NCBI GenBank assembly: GCA_022560025.1
Contig: JAFISE010000046.1
Coordinates: 62,001-126,000, forward strand
Length of the DNA stretch: 64,000 nt
Direction: 5' to 3'
Source: Stagonosporopsis chrysanthemi
Taxonomy: Eukaryota; Ascomycota; Dothideomycetes; Pleosporales; Didymellaceae
Position numbers and translations under genes: made by a program. Within the stretch, counting starts at the first letter, position 1; every line of letters starts with the position of its first letter. Positions 22,403-33,104 of this stretch are shown in pieces. A model generated the notes under the pieces. The model did no database searches, had not been told where the DNA came from, and was given only the letters and a program-made list of their open reading frames with translations.

Positions 22403-22458
22403 AGGGCCCTTCTCGACCAGAAGTTTTGAAAACGCACAGAGAAGAACTGCTGCAGATT

Positions 22459-23448
22459 CTATACGTGCCGCCATACACTAACGCAGTCCCGCACCACCCC
22501 CTTCACAACACCTACGTCGTGCGTCTGCGCTGGCGTCCAGTGCGCCACCCTGCGCAACGCGCCCTCGCCCTCGCCGCGCTGCGTCTGGACCACGACACCT
22601 GCTTCATCGTACGTGATCTCCTCGCCCGGCCGCTTGAGCAGCTCTGCGTGCACGGTGGGCGGCAGCGACCACGGCGGGCCGCCCGAGGACGCGGGTTTAT
22701 GGGTGGGGAACTCGAGGCAGATAAGGATGCCGTCTGTGGCGAGGAGGGCGGAGATGCGGGCTGCCCAGCGGGGGCGGAGGGAGGGGGGCAGGGCGCAGAG
22801 GAACTGTGTTGTAGTTAGTGTAGTGGTCTGAATGATAACGTAGCCGGGAATGTGAGGGAAGGCCTAGAGAGAGGAGAGACGTACCGTGTTGTCGTATATG
22901 ATATCGAATGCACCCCCGTTGCCCAGCTCTACACCGGCATCTGCAAGCCACCCGTCCTCAAAGAAGTCTCCCACTACACATACCGCGCTCCCCGCCCCCT
23001 CGCCCCCGTCTTTCCCTGCGTACACCTCTTCTCCTCCCGCGCCGGCACCGCTCAAGAATCCCTCCGCAGCCTTCGCAGCATGCGGGCTCACCTCCAACCC
23101 CACGGCATCCCATCCGTACGCCGCGAAGAGCTTGACATCATACCCCTTCCCGCAGCCAGGCACGAGTACCTTCTTCCTCCTGCCGCCTTGCACGGGCTTC
23201 GGCAGCTCAACAGCCGGCGGTGCAGCACCGGCGGCAGGCGCGCCAGGCGTTGGGTTTGGCGTGCTCGAGACGGGTGGGGCGGCGGGTGAGGCGAGCAGGT
23301 TAATGAGCGCGGGGTTGGGGAGCCCGCGGTCCCAGGGCAGGAAGGTCGAGGTCTCCCAGAGGGAATCCCAGCCTGAGCCTTGCGAGGCAGGGGAGGGGTC
23401 GAGAGAGGCGAAGTGGGAGCGTAGGCGGTCTTGATTTTGGGTCGCCAT
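22459..23448 (-). CDS. TPMT-family S-adenosylmethionine-dependent thiol methyltransferase
   Basis: Two exons on the minus strand, 23448-22885 and 22803-22459, giving 302 aa. The N-terminus has the family signature WDSLWETSTFLPWDRGLPNP. The SAM-binding glycine motif is VLVPGCGKGYDV (PGCGKGYD at 97-104), and acidic motif II is VGLEVSP. GDFFEDGW and FDIIYDNTFLCALPP follow, the last spanning the intron. A Pro/Ala-rich insert at residues 54-88, before the glycine motif, is longer than in most relatives. The family methylates thiols, halides or related small nucleophiles; the substrate here is unknown. Intron borders are canonical GTACGT...ACAG and phase 0. It converges on the OTU gene. Confidence 0.92.
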
Positions 23449-24456
23449 TGTGGGTGGAGTGGAAGGGTTGTGATGCGGACCGTGCCAGGTGTCAATGGCT
23501 GAGTTGGAGTGAGTGTTGGTGTTGATGGGATGTTGGCGTGGGGATCGGGTGGGACAAGTAAGTACCCCGCGTCACATCATTGTTCGGCGTTTGGACGGTG
23601 TTTAGAAATATGGTCAACGCCGTTGATATGGCTCAATTGCCATGTCTGTCTTCTGGTGCGTTGTAAAGCTTGTGGTTCAAAGAATATGAGCTTTTAGTGA
23701 GCTTGAGCTTTGGCTTTGCTGCGACATCAAAGCATCTATCCGGCAGGTGTATCAACGGGTTGCCGGCGTGCATTTTATTCTTAGTGGAGGTCGTTTCTCG
23801 CCGGGGTGTCCAAATCCCAAGCTCCTATTCAAATCTGGTGACGCTGCGGCTGCTCAAGTAGCTTTGCTGTGTTGGTATATGTCAGTCCTTAACTTTCACA
23901 TAGGCAATGCATCCTTCAGAGCTGTGTTGCCTTGTGTCTCCGCCAGTTCTCTTTTCATGGAGGCTGGCCCCGCCATTGCACAGTCCTTCTTCGATCAAAC
24001 AACGCCCATCATCGCCGAACATCCATCTGGACCATTTCAACATCACATCAACACAACCCAGCATGCATGCTTCCGCTGTGGATCCTAGCGTCGGGAATAA
24101 CTTCCCTGTGGAGCGGTGCTGCTTCCGCGACCACCTGGGCATGCTTCAGCACCACGGCACCAAACAATCTTCGTTTCGTCAGTGGACGGCACGCGTGTCC
24201 AAGATGGCGTCTGCAGACCGATTAAGTTTGTCACTGTTCAATCGAACGATCCATCTTGCAGGCGAAGAGACGGACCGCTCGCCTCGGAAACAAGCTTCAC
24301 AGGGATCGGCATCTACGAGAAGTCTAACAACCGAACCACCGAGGCATCTCCTACTGGCAGAGCGAGGGCCGGATAACGAACAGCTGGTGCGGAAAACTGT
24401 GCGTGGTATATGCGCGTGCAAGTTTCTAACCTTGCGACATCTCCTCTGGATGAAGC
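23449..24456. promoter_or_regulatory. Divergent promoter region between methyltransferase and MFS genes
   Basis: 1008 bp between divergent start codons. Overlapping ORFs (23747-24088, 23907-24482) show no family or domain and run into the MFS start in another frame, so they are not called. No clear regulatory motif recognised. Confidence 0.55.
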
Positions 24457-26211
24457 ATGGCCGCGTCAAACGTCTCGCCTGAACGGGCAATGGAGGACGG
24501 CTATGCGCCTGAACAGCCCACCACGCACATTGGAAGCCACCACGAAAAAGAGAAGGAGTCGGACATCGGAGTGAATGGCTCCATACACGAAAGCTCCGAC
24601 GACTCCGAGTCGATACACTCGCACGCCTCGACAACTCCAACTGTGCACCAGGACGAGAAGAATGCGCGTCCTGCCACGCTGAGTCGGACCACATCCGTTA
24701 GTCCGGATGCTGTTGTTGTGTCGCGTGCTGAGCGCCGTGGTCTGCTCGCGCGGTTTGCTCTCATCCCCGAGGTCGAGAATCCCTACCACTACTCGCGGAA
24801 GACGAAATGGCTTTTGACGTCCATCATCGCGTTCTGCGCCATGGCTGGGCCTATGGGCAGTGCGATTGTCATGCCCGTGCTGCAGGATATCGCCAAGGCA
24901 TTCGATGCGGATCCTGTAATCACCAACATGAGCGTTGCAGTGTACATGCTGAGTATGGCGATTTTTCCGCTTTGGTGGTCGAGTTTCAGTGAGCGTCTTG
25001 GGAGGCGGACAATCTACATCACCAGCTTCATCCTATTTGTTGTCTTTGGTGTGCTGTCGGCCGTTTCCACGAACATCGCCATGCTCATTACCATGCGCGT
25101 CTTCTCGGGCGGTGCGGCCGCGTCTGTGCAAGCGGTAGGCGCAGGGACGATTGCGGATATCTGGGAAGTGCGTGAGCGAGGCCGGGCAATGGGTATCTTC
25201 TACCTCGGGCCGCTGTGTGGACCGCTCTTTGCTCCCATCATCGGTGGTGCGCTGGGCCAAGGTCTCGGGTGGCGAAGCACACAGTGGTTCCTGGTCATCT
25301 ATGGTGTCCTGACTGTCGTCGCCATCATCTTTGCGCTACCAGAAACACTCGCAAAGCCGCTCATCGTCAAGTCGGAAGCAAGGCCAGAGCTGGTACGAAC
25401 GACGACACGTGCCTCCACTATCGCAAAGACGAAGTCGCTCGTTACCCATCTCAACCAGATCTTCGTCCAGCCTCTCACCATCCTCGCTTGGCTGCGCTAC
25501 CCGCCTGTTCTGCTCTCAGTATACTACGCCAGCATCACATTTGGTGCCCTGTACATCCTCAACATCTCCGTTCAGGCTACCTTCTCCGCGCAGCCGTATG
25601 GGTACTCCACACTCATCGTCGGTTTGCTGTATATTCCGAACAGCGCCGGCTACCTCATGGCTAGTATCTTTGGCGGCCGCTGGATCGACAACATCATGCA
25701 CCGCGAAGCACAGAAGGCAGGCAGGTACGACGAGAAGGGCAAGCTGGTGCTCAGACCCGAGGATCGTATGCAGGAGAACGCATGGATCGCGGCTATACTG
25801 TGGCCCGGTGCGCTGATATGGTACGGTTGGACGGCCGAGGAGGGAGTACTCTGGATCTGCCCAATGATTGCGAACTGTATGTGGCCCGTCTCTTTGCCGA
25901 ATACTCATGCTGACTTGCTTGCAGTCTTCTTTGGTGTCGGCTCGATGCTGATCTTCTCTCTCGTCTCCACCATGCTCACTGAGTTCATGCCAAAACGTGC
26001 TGCTTCTGGCATTGCGCTGAACAATTTCGTCCGAAATATCTGCTCTTTCACCGGCGCCATGGTCGCAGAACCTATACTGAGAGCCATTGGAAACGGGTGG
26101 CTCATGACGATTCTGGGGCTTTGGAGTATCATAACAGGCTATATGGCGCTGGGCGCGATGAGGAAGTGGAGCGCTCAATGGCGAGTGAAGATGGTGGAAG
26201 AGCTGGGTTGA
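24457..26211 (+). CDS. MFS transporter, DHA1 multidrug type
   Basis: Two exons, 24457-25876 and 25925-26211, giving 568 aa. The 48-nt intron (GTATGT...TTGCAG) is a multiple of three and lacks stops, so the unspliced frame stays open with 16 extra residues. Splicing restores the expected IANFFFGVGSM helix. A ~95-residue hydrophilic, Ser/His/Glu-rich N-terminus precedes 12 predicted membrane helices. MFS signatures: FSERLGRRTIY in the loop between helices 2 and 3, and GAGTIADIWEVRERGRAMG in the helix 4-5 region, typical of fungal DHA1 H+-antiporters of the Qdr/Aqr type. A long central loop has DEKGKLVLRPEDRM. Drug or organic-acid export is the family role; the substrate is not predictable. Only 109 bp separate it from the next gene. 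Confidence 0.93.
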   Translation: MAASNVSPERAMEDGYAPEQPTTHIGSHHEKEKESDIGVNGSIHESSDDSESIHSHASTTPTVHQDEKNARPATLSRTTSVSPDAVVVSRAERRGLLARFALIPEVENPYHYSRKTKWLLTSIIAFCAMAGPMGSAIVMPVLQDIAKAFDADPVITNMSVAVYMLSMAIFPLWWSSFSERLGRRTIYITSFILFVVFGVLSAVSTNIAMLITMRVFSGGAAASVQAVGAGTIADIWEVRERGRAMGIFYLGPLCGPLFAPIIGGALGQGLGWRSTQWFLVIYGVLTVVAIIFALPETLAKPLIVKSEARPELVRTTTRASTIAKTKSLVTHLNQIFVQPLTILAWLRYPPVLLSVYYASITFGALYILNISVQATFSAQPYGYSTLIVGLLYIPNSAGYLMASIFGGRWIDNIMHREAQKAGRYDEKGKLVLRPEDRMQENAWIAAILWPGALIWYGWTAEEGVLWICPMIANCMWPVSLPNTHADLLAVFFGVGSMLIFSLVSTMLTEFMPKRAASGIALNNFVRNICSFTGAMVAEPILRAIGNGWLMTILGLWSIITGYMALGAMRKWSAQWRVKMVEELG

Positions 26212-26320
26212 GTGTTTGCTCTTTCCTTGTTTGACGACTTGGCATGGCGCATACACTACGGCTCTCTCGCCTTCCACCAGGTCACCGGCGCCTCGAAATT
26301 GGTATTTCAGTTCTCTCGCC

Positions 26321-27349
26321 ATGCCGTTCCGTGATCCTGAGTGGGAAAACTTCCAGCGCGACTGCGATTTTTTTCCTGCCTTCAGCGACTACATCTTCGG
26401 TATTGATGATCGTCCTGAAGTCGCAGATGAGCCAGGTCTACATCCTCAAATCTACGATCCACCGCCACCGCCACTGCCTCGACAGCGCCTGCTTGGTCTG
26501 CCCCCGCATGAACAGAACCCTGCCACCTTCGATCCAGTCCGCAATGCAATTCAGGCACGCCCATACACCACGTCTAAGCTGCGATCTACATCGTTGCTGC
26601 AGCAAAAATCGTCCATGGAATCAATGCAGTCAACGCCGTGTCCAGCGCCAAGTGTCTTACCTCCAACAAGCACACTGCCGGCGTTGCTGCGCCCGAATGA
26701 GTTATTGGCAGACGATCAATACTCATACATTCATCCGCTGGAGCGCTTGCACATCGATGGGCGCATCGGCCAGGCATGGGCTGTCATAAACAGTGACGCA
26801 ATCCCTCCGCAGAAGGTGAAGGCGATGAGTTACATCAGGAGCGTGTCCAATGTGGCGGCTGTCAAACGGCAGGGGTACCAGGCTTACGGCACTTCAACAA
26901 TGGAGATCATGGTACCTGAGCAAGAACCCCGGGGCTACAATGCCACTATCCAGACGCAGATGCCGCAACAGCAGCACGCGTCCCTACAGTCCAGCGGTTT
27001 TCAGTCCTCAAAGATCCAAGAGGATATCTTTGGTGTCCACGAATACGCCGTTCATGATGTCTCCCAGCTCCCAGCATACGTACACTCGCGCTTTCCGGAA
27101 TTATGGGCCTGCGTCGAGGCCACCATGCTGGGAAAGCCACTCACGACTCCGGAACAACGAAACTACCATCGACAAGCTGCACAGCGTATGATGAGCCTCA
27201 TCTTCAGTGTACCACCAAAATGGAGGAAATACACACAGGTTATCATCAAGGCCATGGCCAACTTGCATAAGCAGGGCGGTGATCCGATGACGATGCTTCA
27301 CCACCTGCCGCGCGTCGAGGAAGTGTTTGAGACGCAGCAAGAGACGTAG
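26321..27349 (+). CDS. Hypothetical proline-rich protein, unknown function
   Basis: Single ORF of 342 aa starting at ATG 26321 (MPFRDPEWENFQRD). The N-terminus is acidic and aromatic, followed by a PPPPPLP stretch near residues 47-53 and a disordered Ser/Pro/Gln region. The C-terminal ~110 residues look folded: FGVHEYAVHDVSQLPAYVHS and later PPKWRKYTQVIIKAMANLHK. No signal peptide, membrane helix or known domain was recognised. The frame is intact with good codon usage, and it follows the MFS gene on the same strand at short distance, which supports a real gene. Function unknown. Confidence 0.7.
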   Translation: MPFRDPEWENFQRDCDFFPAFSDYIFGIDDRPEVADEPGLHPQIYDPPPPPLPRQRLLGLPPHEQNPATFDPVRNAIQARPYTTSKLRSTSLLQQKSSMESMQSTPCPAPSVLPPTSTLPALLRPNELLADDQYSYIHPLERLHIDGRIGQAWAVINSDAIPPQKVKAMSYIRSVSNVAAVKRQGYQAYGTSTMEIMVPEQEPRGYNATIQTQMPQQQHASLQSSGFQSSKIQEDIFGVHEYAVHDVSQLPAYVHSRFPELWACVEATMLGKPLTTPEQRNYHRQAAQRMMSLIFSVPPKWRKYTQVIIKAMANLHKQGGDPMTMLHHLPRVEEVFETQQET

Positions 27350-28484
27350 TCAGGTCGGGTGTCCTCAATCAACGAGCCGCAGCATACTAGAACTCAATAC
27401 TGAAGCTGCACGCCGTGGAGAGGTCAAATGTCTAGATGCCAGGAGGATGCATAGCTCGAATCGTACTCCATTGAGTGCTCAGGCGTATCACGCTTATCGT
27501 GTGCAATGTAAGCTCAACATAAGTACTAAATGCTCTACACATCTTCCAGTTCACATAAATGTGGCCGCGCTTGCCAAATCCACTTATTTCTCAAGCAGAG
27601 GCTCATGCGCTAACTAACGCTGTCTCGTTGTCGCATTACCCTTTCTATTCCTTCTGTATACCAACACTCATCTGCTCCCTGTGATTGCCGCTGAATCCTG
27701 TGAGATCTGGTCATCGACGAACTTGGAATCTCCCGCCTTCAGACTGATAACTCCAACACAACTCCGCAAATTCCAGCACTGATATAATCCGCTACTTGAC
27801 ATCTTCCATCGCTTCTTGTGATACCAAGGGATTCAGACTTTTGAGTTCCCGGTGATCAGCAAGACTCCGCTATCACCTAGCAAACTACAATGTCTGATGA
27901 TCCAGCCTTAGCCAGTTCGCTGCCAGTCGAAGCCTTCAGGCCATACTGAATGTGTATCCTGCTCATCGCCATCGTGAGTCGATAACATCCGGGATTGAAG
28001 ACAAAGTACCTCCCTGAGTGTTCTATCACATAAATGAATTGCCAAAGGGTAGCTGAGCACCGCGAGTACTGTGCTATATATATCTTTGAGACAGCGAATG
28101 AGTTCATACCAATCGAGGTAGATAACATACACACATACGTGACAGACACCAAGCGGGACTGTCGTCAAAGCGTGTTCCCCAGGCTTGACCTTGGAAGCTA
28201 CCGTGTGCTCTAATTCAGTCGACTACAAACAATGTCCACCCAAATTATCCGTAAATCTGCTCTCTCAAGCATAACAAGCGACATCAGTTAGAGTTAAGCT
28301 CAACTGAATACTCCATCTCCAGTTGTAGGCCTTTCACAGCAACACTGGGGTACTAAAAGCACGTGCTTGCGCTAGCGCCTCTCGAAGCTGCCTTGAGACA
28401 CGCCAAAATTCCCCAAAGTCTTTGCCGCCCCTCTAGCAAGCACACAAGATTTGACGACAGCAGATTTCGACTCAATCTCCCACA
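27350..28484. other. AT-richer intergenic region, no gene seen
   Basis: About 1.1 kb with clearly lower GC than the flanking genes and only short ORFs (for example 27877-28152 on minus, 91 codons). It marks the left side of a gene-poor, degenerate-looking interval reaching to about 36 kb. The last part is the presumed promoter of the F-box-like gene. Confidence 0.6.
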
Positions 28485-29036
28485 ATGCTGTGGCTACTTC
28501 TCCCCATCATCGCGGCTGTATGGCTCTCCATTGCCTGGAAGCTGAAGCAAACACCACGCGCCGAAGCGGTGAAGCCCTCGCTTCTCACCATTCCTGGAGG
28601 TAGGTGAGCTGTATCAGGCACCTGGGGTCGGCGCTGACAGTGACACACAGAGATCCGTAACCGCATCTACTACTTCATGGACAACGACAACACCATCGCC
28701 CTCAAAGGCATCGGTAATTGTCCACCTTCTGGCTGGGACACCTGGCAATTCTTTGCTATGACGCAGGTCTGTCGCCAAGTCCGCCAGGAGTTTCGCCCCG
28801 TCTTCTTCGAACGTACCAAGATCAGTGTGCCGTTGAGGTACATCCACGAGAGCCTTGACACTCTCTTCGCACCTCCCCATGTCATTGAAGCAGACAAGAT
28901 CACCGGAAATATGATCATCGCTCCGACTCGGGCAGACGACAAAGAGGAGCTTTTTGTTCTGATCGACTTGAAGCGATTACTTTGCATCCACGACACTTCG
29001 AGAAAGTTCATGTCGGATACATACCAAGAGGTATAA
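28485..29036 (+). CDS. F-box-like fungal protein with N-terminal membrane helix; 3' structure uncertain
   Basis: Exon 1 (28485-28599) encodes MLWLLLPIIAAVWLSIAW, a likely membrane anchor, and ends in LLTIPG. A GTAGGT...ACACAG intron leads to exon 2 from 28651, which continues EIRNRIYYFMDNDN. The motif 'L-x-I-P-x-E-I-R-N-R-I-Y' followed by TQVCRQVRQEF is characteristic of a large family of short, F-box-like proteins in dothideomycetes, mostly unstudied. The frame stops at 29036, giving 172 aa. Downstream, other frames up to about 29560 look partly coding (for example KNWDIESPKNKRQRPTPVTW at 29247-29306). Either another intron was missed or the gene is broken. The first intron and family motif are solid; the end is not. 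Confidence 0.6.
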
Positions 29037-30006
29037 CAGAGCACCCGCGAATCGAAGCAAGGCGTATGCCTCTCCGGCACGCACCAAGCCCCGGCGGTGG
29101 TGTCGTCCACCGAAGCCCGGGTGAAGAAGGTCGAGCATGGAAGTGCTCCCAGCAGTACCACGTCCACGGCCAGCAGTATTGGGGGAGCGATCAGAAGCAC
29201 TGCCGAATATGCGGGCGTAACAAAGACGAGTTCTGCAAGGTCGCGAAGAATTGGGACATTGAGTCTCCCAAAAACAAGAGACAGCGTCCCACTCCTGTGA
29301 CTTGGCGTGATCCCAGGGACGAGGCTGGAGATGCAAACATGACGATACGGCTTACAAAACAAGGAGATATGCAGTCAACATACAGCGTTCTTGGTAGCCA
29401 GCATGAGGATGCCGCCTCCACAACCAGGATCTCCAGACTTTGTCATAGAGTGGAGAACAGGCAGAACAGGCGCTCGAGAGCGGACCCGTCCACCTATTCC
29501 ACAGACAGATTACCACAAGGAAGCAGATGCAGCATTCCTGGCCAAGTACTCAGCTCCCGAGATTGAGCGGTACAGGGTGTTGCTGCAAGAGACTCGTCGA
29601 ACAGGCTGCAGAGGTCTGATGCATCTCCTCGAAAAGCACAACTGGAGTATAACTACTGTCAAAGAGGGCCTTCGCTCTGTAAAGAAGCGTATTGACGAGA
29701 GAGAACTTCACAATACGCAGCCGCAAACGCAGAATGCCACGGCTTCTTCGAGATGCCAGGCTCGAAGCCGTGCTGAAATAAGATGGACTCGAAGGGCGGA
29801 GCAAGGATTGTTAAGCTGCTACGATGTGCTGTGGAGGAACCCAATGTTGCTGACAGCTTGAATTTAGGGGCAGGCCATACAGTTATGACCAGCATGTTGC
29901 TCACCCAGTACAGTGGGTGGTTGATTAACGCTTGCAACTAAACACACGAGAATACCCTTTTCCAGATTTCATAAAAGGGTTGCAGAGTGGTGGGAATGTA
30001 GTTTGC
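29037..30006. other. Possible coding remnants in several plus-strand frames
   Basis: Frames at 29042-29390 and 29391-29861 contain protein-like runs, such as YSAPEIERYRVLLQETRRTG at 29551-29610. They do not join by convincing splice sites, and the best junction would need a 35-nt intron, too short for this genome. Either these are 3' exons of the F-box-like gene with structures I could not resolve, or decayed sequence. I do not call a CDS. Confidence 0.35.
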
Positions 30007-30290
30007 TCATTTGATCTCATCTAAAACGCGTTCCTTCAGGGCGTACCAGTTGCCGGTAGAGTCGATGCCGGTAGAGTTGCGCGCATGCACGAAGTGTTCT
30101 CAGTGTTGCCGCTTGAAGATAGAGCAGAAGCACTCCACCACCTCTTCGTCCTCGTCCGCCAGTGCGCGCCAGTCCCCGAAAACGATGGGGTTGAGGTCGA
30201 GCGAAGGTCTACAGCTGCCACTAGGAAGCGAGGCGACGAGGTGGGTAAGGTAGGCGAGGTGGGCGAAGATGGTGTGGGGTGCCAGTTAGA
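30007..30290 (-). pseudogene. Decayed gene fragment with in-frame TGA
   Basis: On the minus strand a protein-like run ends GDWRALADEDEEVVECF...FKRQH. It meets TGA at 30102-30100 and continues in the same frame for 30 codons (EHFVHARNSTGIDSTGNWYA...LDEIK) to a stop at 30007. A single C-to-T change (CGA to TGA) would explain the break. Upstream the frame is lost. No family recognised. Chance similarity to a protein cannot be excluded. Confidence 0.35.
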
Positions 30291-30481
30291 GAGCTCGTTG
30301 CCTTGCCAAGAGACAGCTTCACCGGCTATTTGCAATAGCACGCGCTGGTAATTGATAGCCCCTGTGAACATCGATCTAAAATAACAAGTGCTGTAAGCAT
30401 TCTTTCAATTATGCACTACTTTGTTGGATAAGATGTGATTATCTATACTGTGAAGATGCCAATAAGTGCCGTGCTTCAGCC

Positions 30482-31681
30482 TCACGCCTTTACCCAGTAC
30501 GCGATTTCTCCCTGTGACTCTGCTGTGGACGCAGAGAGCGGGTGCCATGTGATTACATACTCACCTGTGCTTTCCAGCTTCACCAACCTAAGACATGGTC
30601 GTTTCTTCTTGGCGCACAGGTCGCATGCAAAGTGGGTTGATTCAGTGTTCTCCCAGGTGCATTGCTTCGACGAAACGACTACCATGCTGCTGAGGCATAT
30701 GTTCTTCAGCGCCATTTCATAGGTGTTGGGGTTCCGGAGAAACTGTCCCCAGTGCCTTCTCTTGTGCTTTGACGTAAGCAAGTTGATGTGGAGCTCTGTC
30801 AGCAGTCTACCCACAGCGTCGCTTGCGAGCTCGCTTGAGCACACATGTTGCTTCTGGCGGTCCACTAACACGTGGGGAAGGTCGGGCTCGTCTCTGCCGT
30901 GTGGCTTCCCAGGAAGTACCAGGCGAGGCAGTTGGTTATAGGTAGCTGTTCCAGTGGCTTCTAAATAGTGACCTGCTTCGTTCTCCTGCCTAAACGCTTC
31001 TTCTTGGGTTGTTGCTTCTGAATCAGCTGCTCCTCGAATAGCTGCTTCTTGGTAGAACGACTGCTGTGCTGGAGTAACCCATTGCGCGTCGATGTCCATG
31101 GGCAACTCGTAAATGCCAATGTCGTTAGTCGCCTCATCAAGAGCAGCAAGACTTCTTCATCAGTGACAAGCACCTGCTTCATTTCTGCATCTTCAGATGT
31201 ATGTATAGATGAGGATCGGGCACGGTTACCCCGACTGAAGTGAGCTTCTTCGGTGGGATACAGGTCTTCGACGGAGCGAAAATGGCCTCTATGACCGGCG
31301 AGAGCTTGCCTCACATCAGCAAGAACCTGCTCGGCTGCTTCCGCTTATGCTTCGGCTCTTTGAAGCGCTTCTATTTCGTCTTCAAGCGCGTTCTCAGCTG
31401 CTTCTGCCCGCCGCATTTGTTCGACGAAAGCCTGACGTGCTTCTTGGTGTGCTTGCTTCTCGCTCGCAAGAGCCTGCTTTTCTTTGACGAGAGCGTCTTC
31501 GACTGCTTCCGCACGCTTATTGGTATCAGTACTGGACTCTTTGTAGTCTACAGATTGTGCTTACTGCTTCTAGGCGAGCGTGATGGTCGCACTCAGCTAC
31601 CTGCTCAGATGGCTTCCGCCGAGTTTGGACTTCTTCATGCTGGCGTCGTACGTCTTGGACGTAGTTTTTCTTCGAAGACAT
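30482..31681 (-). pseudogene. Broken gene: coiled-coil protein with C-terminal Cys motif
   Basis: The gene starts at ATG 31681 (MSSKKNYVQDVRRQHEE). Exon 1 is 31681-31565, followed by a clean 49-nt intron with a TACTGAT branch sequence. Exon 2 from 31515 encodes a Glu/Ala/Gln/Lys-rich coiled coil (EKQALASEKQAHQEARQAF). TAA at 31347-31345 interrupts it; the same frame resumes immediately with AEAAEQVLADVRQALAGH. Near 31150 the frame shifts by one base (DEEV then AALDEATNDIGIYELPMDID). The last part (31105-30482) is open and ends with a Cys pattern C-x11-C-x2-C-x6-C in QCTWENTESTHFACDLCAKK, a possible zinc knuckle. CAA to TAA is a C-to-T change, as RIP would give. Sequencing error is an alternative. 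Family role unknown. Confidence 0.6.
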
Positions 31682-32796
31682 ACTCTCAGATTGTGATCGT
31701 AGATATCGTAGTCGCTGGGTGAGTGTGTCGGTGGTGAGTAAGTGAGGAAGCTTGTTTGTGAGGTGACGGTGGCTTCGAGACCACTAGCGCGACTGCCTCT
31801 TGACGACAGGCAACGACGCCCAAGCCCAATCGAGCGCAAAGAATTACTGAAGAACTTGACTGCTGTTTTGAGCTGGCCAGTGTACTGACGGGTAAATGAA
31901 CGTTCACCATGAATTGCCTTCAACTCACCAAAGCACCCACTACCGTACACCACGTCCTTGTCTTGTCTGCATTCTCATCAACATGAAGAGTGGGATGTCC
32001 TTCCATAATGTCTCTATGTACAGTAATATAGGAGGCTCTCCACTGCCCATTATATACCAGCTGCGAAGGAAGCAGCCAGTATCCGCGACTGATCAGCGGA
32101 TAGAGGATAGATTTGCGTCCATGAATGCCGAAGCAGCAGAACTGGAGGCAGGAGCAACACAACAGCAATAAGACACCACGATAATGATACGAAAAACAAA
32201 AGTAGTCTGCGTTTGACCCAGTCTCGAGGGAAGACAATGACACCCGGAGAACTGCTCAACCTGCTCCTGGTCGGACGAACCCGAGTCTAATCTTGTATTG
32301 AGATTGGCACAAGAGGCCTATGAGATATTGACTAGGAGTCTATGGACAAATGGTGTTGTGCAGAAGGAACCTGTTGAGTACCACGCATGTTTGACATTTA
32401 CACCAATAACAAGAACATGGAAAGCCGGCGGCAATAAACACAATAGCGATGGTAAGTACCTAGAAACAAGCTCTTGTGATTTGTACCACTGTATTCAAAA
32501 TATGTATAGACACATAATGGCACGAATGGCCATACTTGCTCTGGTTGCTTCAAACGTGCAGTAATCAGTTCCAAGGTCCGTCTTCTGAGATTCGAGGTAT
32601 TTCAAACAATATTAAGAGAGCGATTTGCATTAACTTAGTTACTAACTGACTGGTTGGCGATATTGGCGAGTCCCACTCACGTGGCTGCGTTGCTGGCAGC
32701 TCGCCTTCACCCTGAGCTGCGATCCACTCCATCCACCTACTTCGCCACCACCAAATCTCGACGTTACAGCCTCAGATCACACTCCAATACATCGCA
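31682..32796. other. Gene-poor region, no supportable gene
   Basis: About 1.1 kb with short overlapping ORFs only (31896-32171, 32298-32564 plus; 31920-32243 minus). It contains the upstream flank of the broken minus-strand gene and the promoter of the small plus-strand gene at 32797. Confidence 0.55.
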
Positions 32797-33104
32797 ATGG
32801 CACCACCACCGATGAAGCTTCCTCCACAGTGGGCGTTCTTGGAAGCATTCACACACGAGCAACTGCGCCACTTCGTCGAGCACCTCCTCGAGCACAAAGA
32901 GCTGCATGCCCGCGACGCCAGCCTGGACGCATTCTTCAAGAGCATGGGAGCAGGCAGGGATGCCGTCGAAGTAACTGTGAGTAGCTCCCGTCACACCAGA
33001 CGTTCAGGATACCTGCTAATGCGTATGTCTAGCATGGCGATGGAGAGGAAGAGTCCACCGAGCTCGATACCGCTGGAGCAAACCCTGCTAGCCGGCACTG
33101 GTGA
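32797..33104 (+). CDS. Small two-exon gene, 83-codon (incl. stop 84) protein of unknown function
   Basis: Exon 1 is 32797-32976 (60 codons), intron 32977-33032 (GTGAGT...TCTAG with a GCTAATGC-like branch), exon 2 is 33033-33104. The product starts MAPPPMKLPPQWAFLEAF, has an amphipathic His/Glu-rich middle (FVEHLLEHKELHARDAS), and ends in an acidic tail (HGDGEEESTELDTAG...SRHW). Without splicing the frame would read a different, longer C-terminus; the spliced frame keeps the composition consistent. No signal peptide, membrane helix or known domain. It is the only intact-looking gene in a decayed interval. The intron signals are good but a gene this short could be missed or mis-modelled. Confidence 0.55.
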
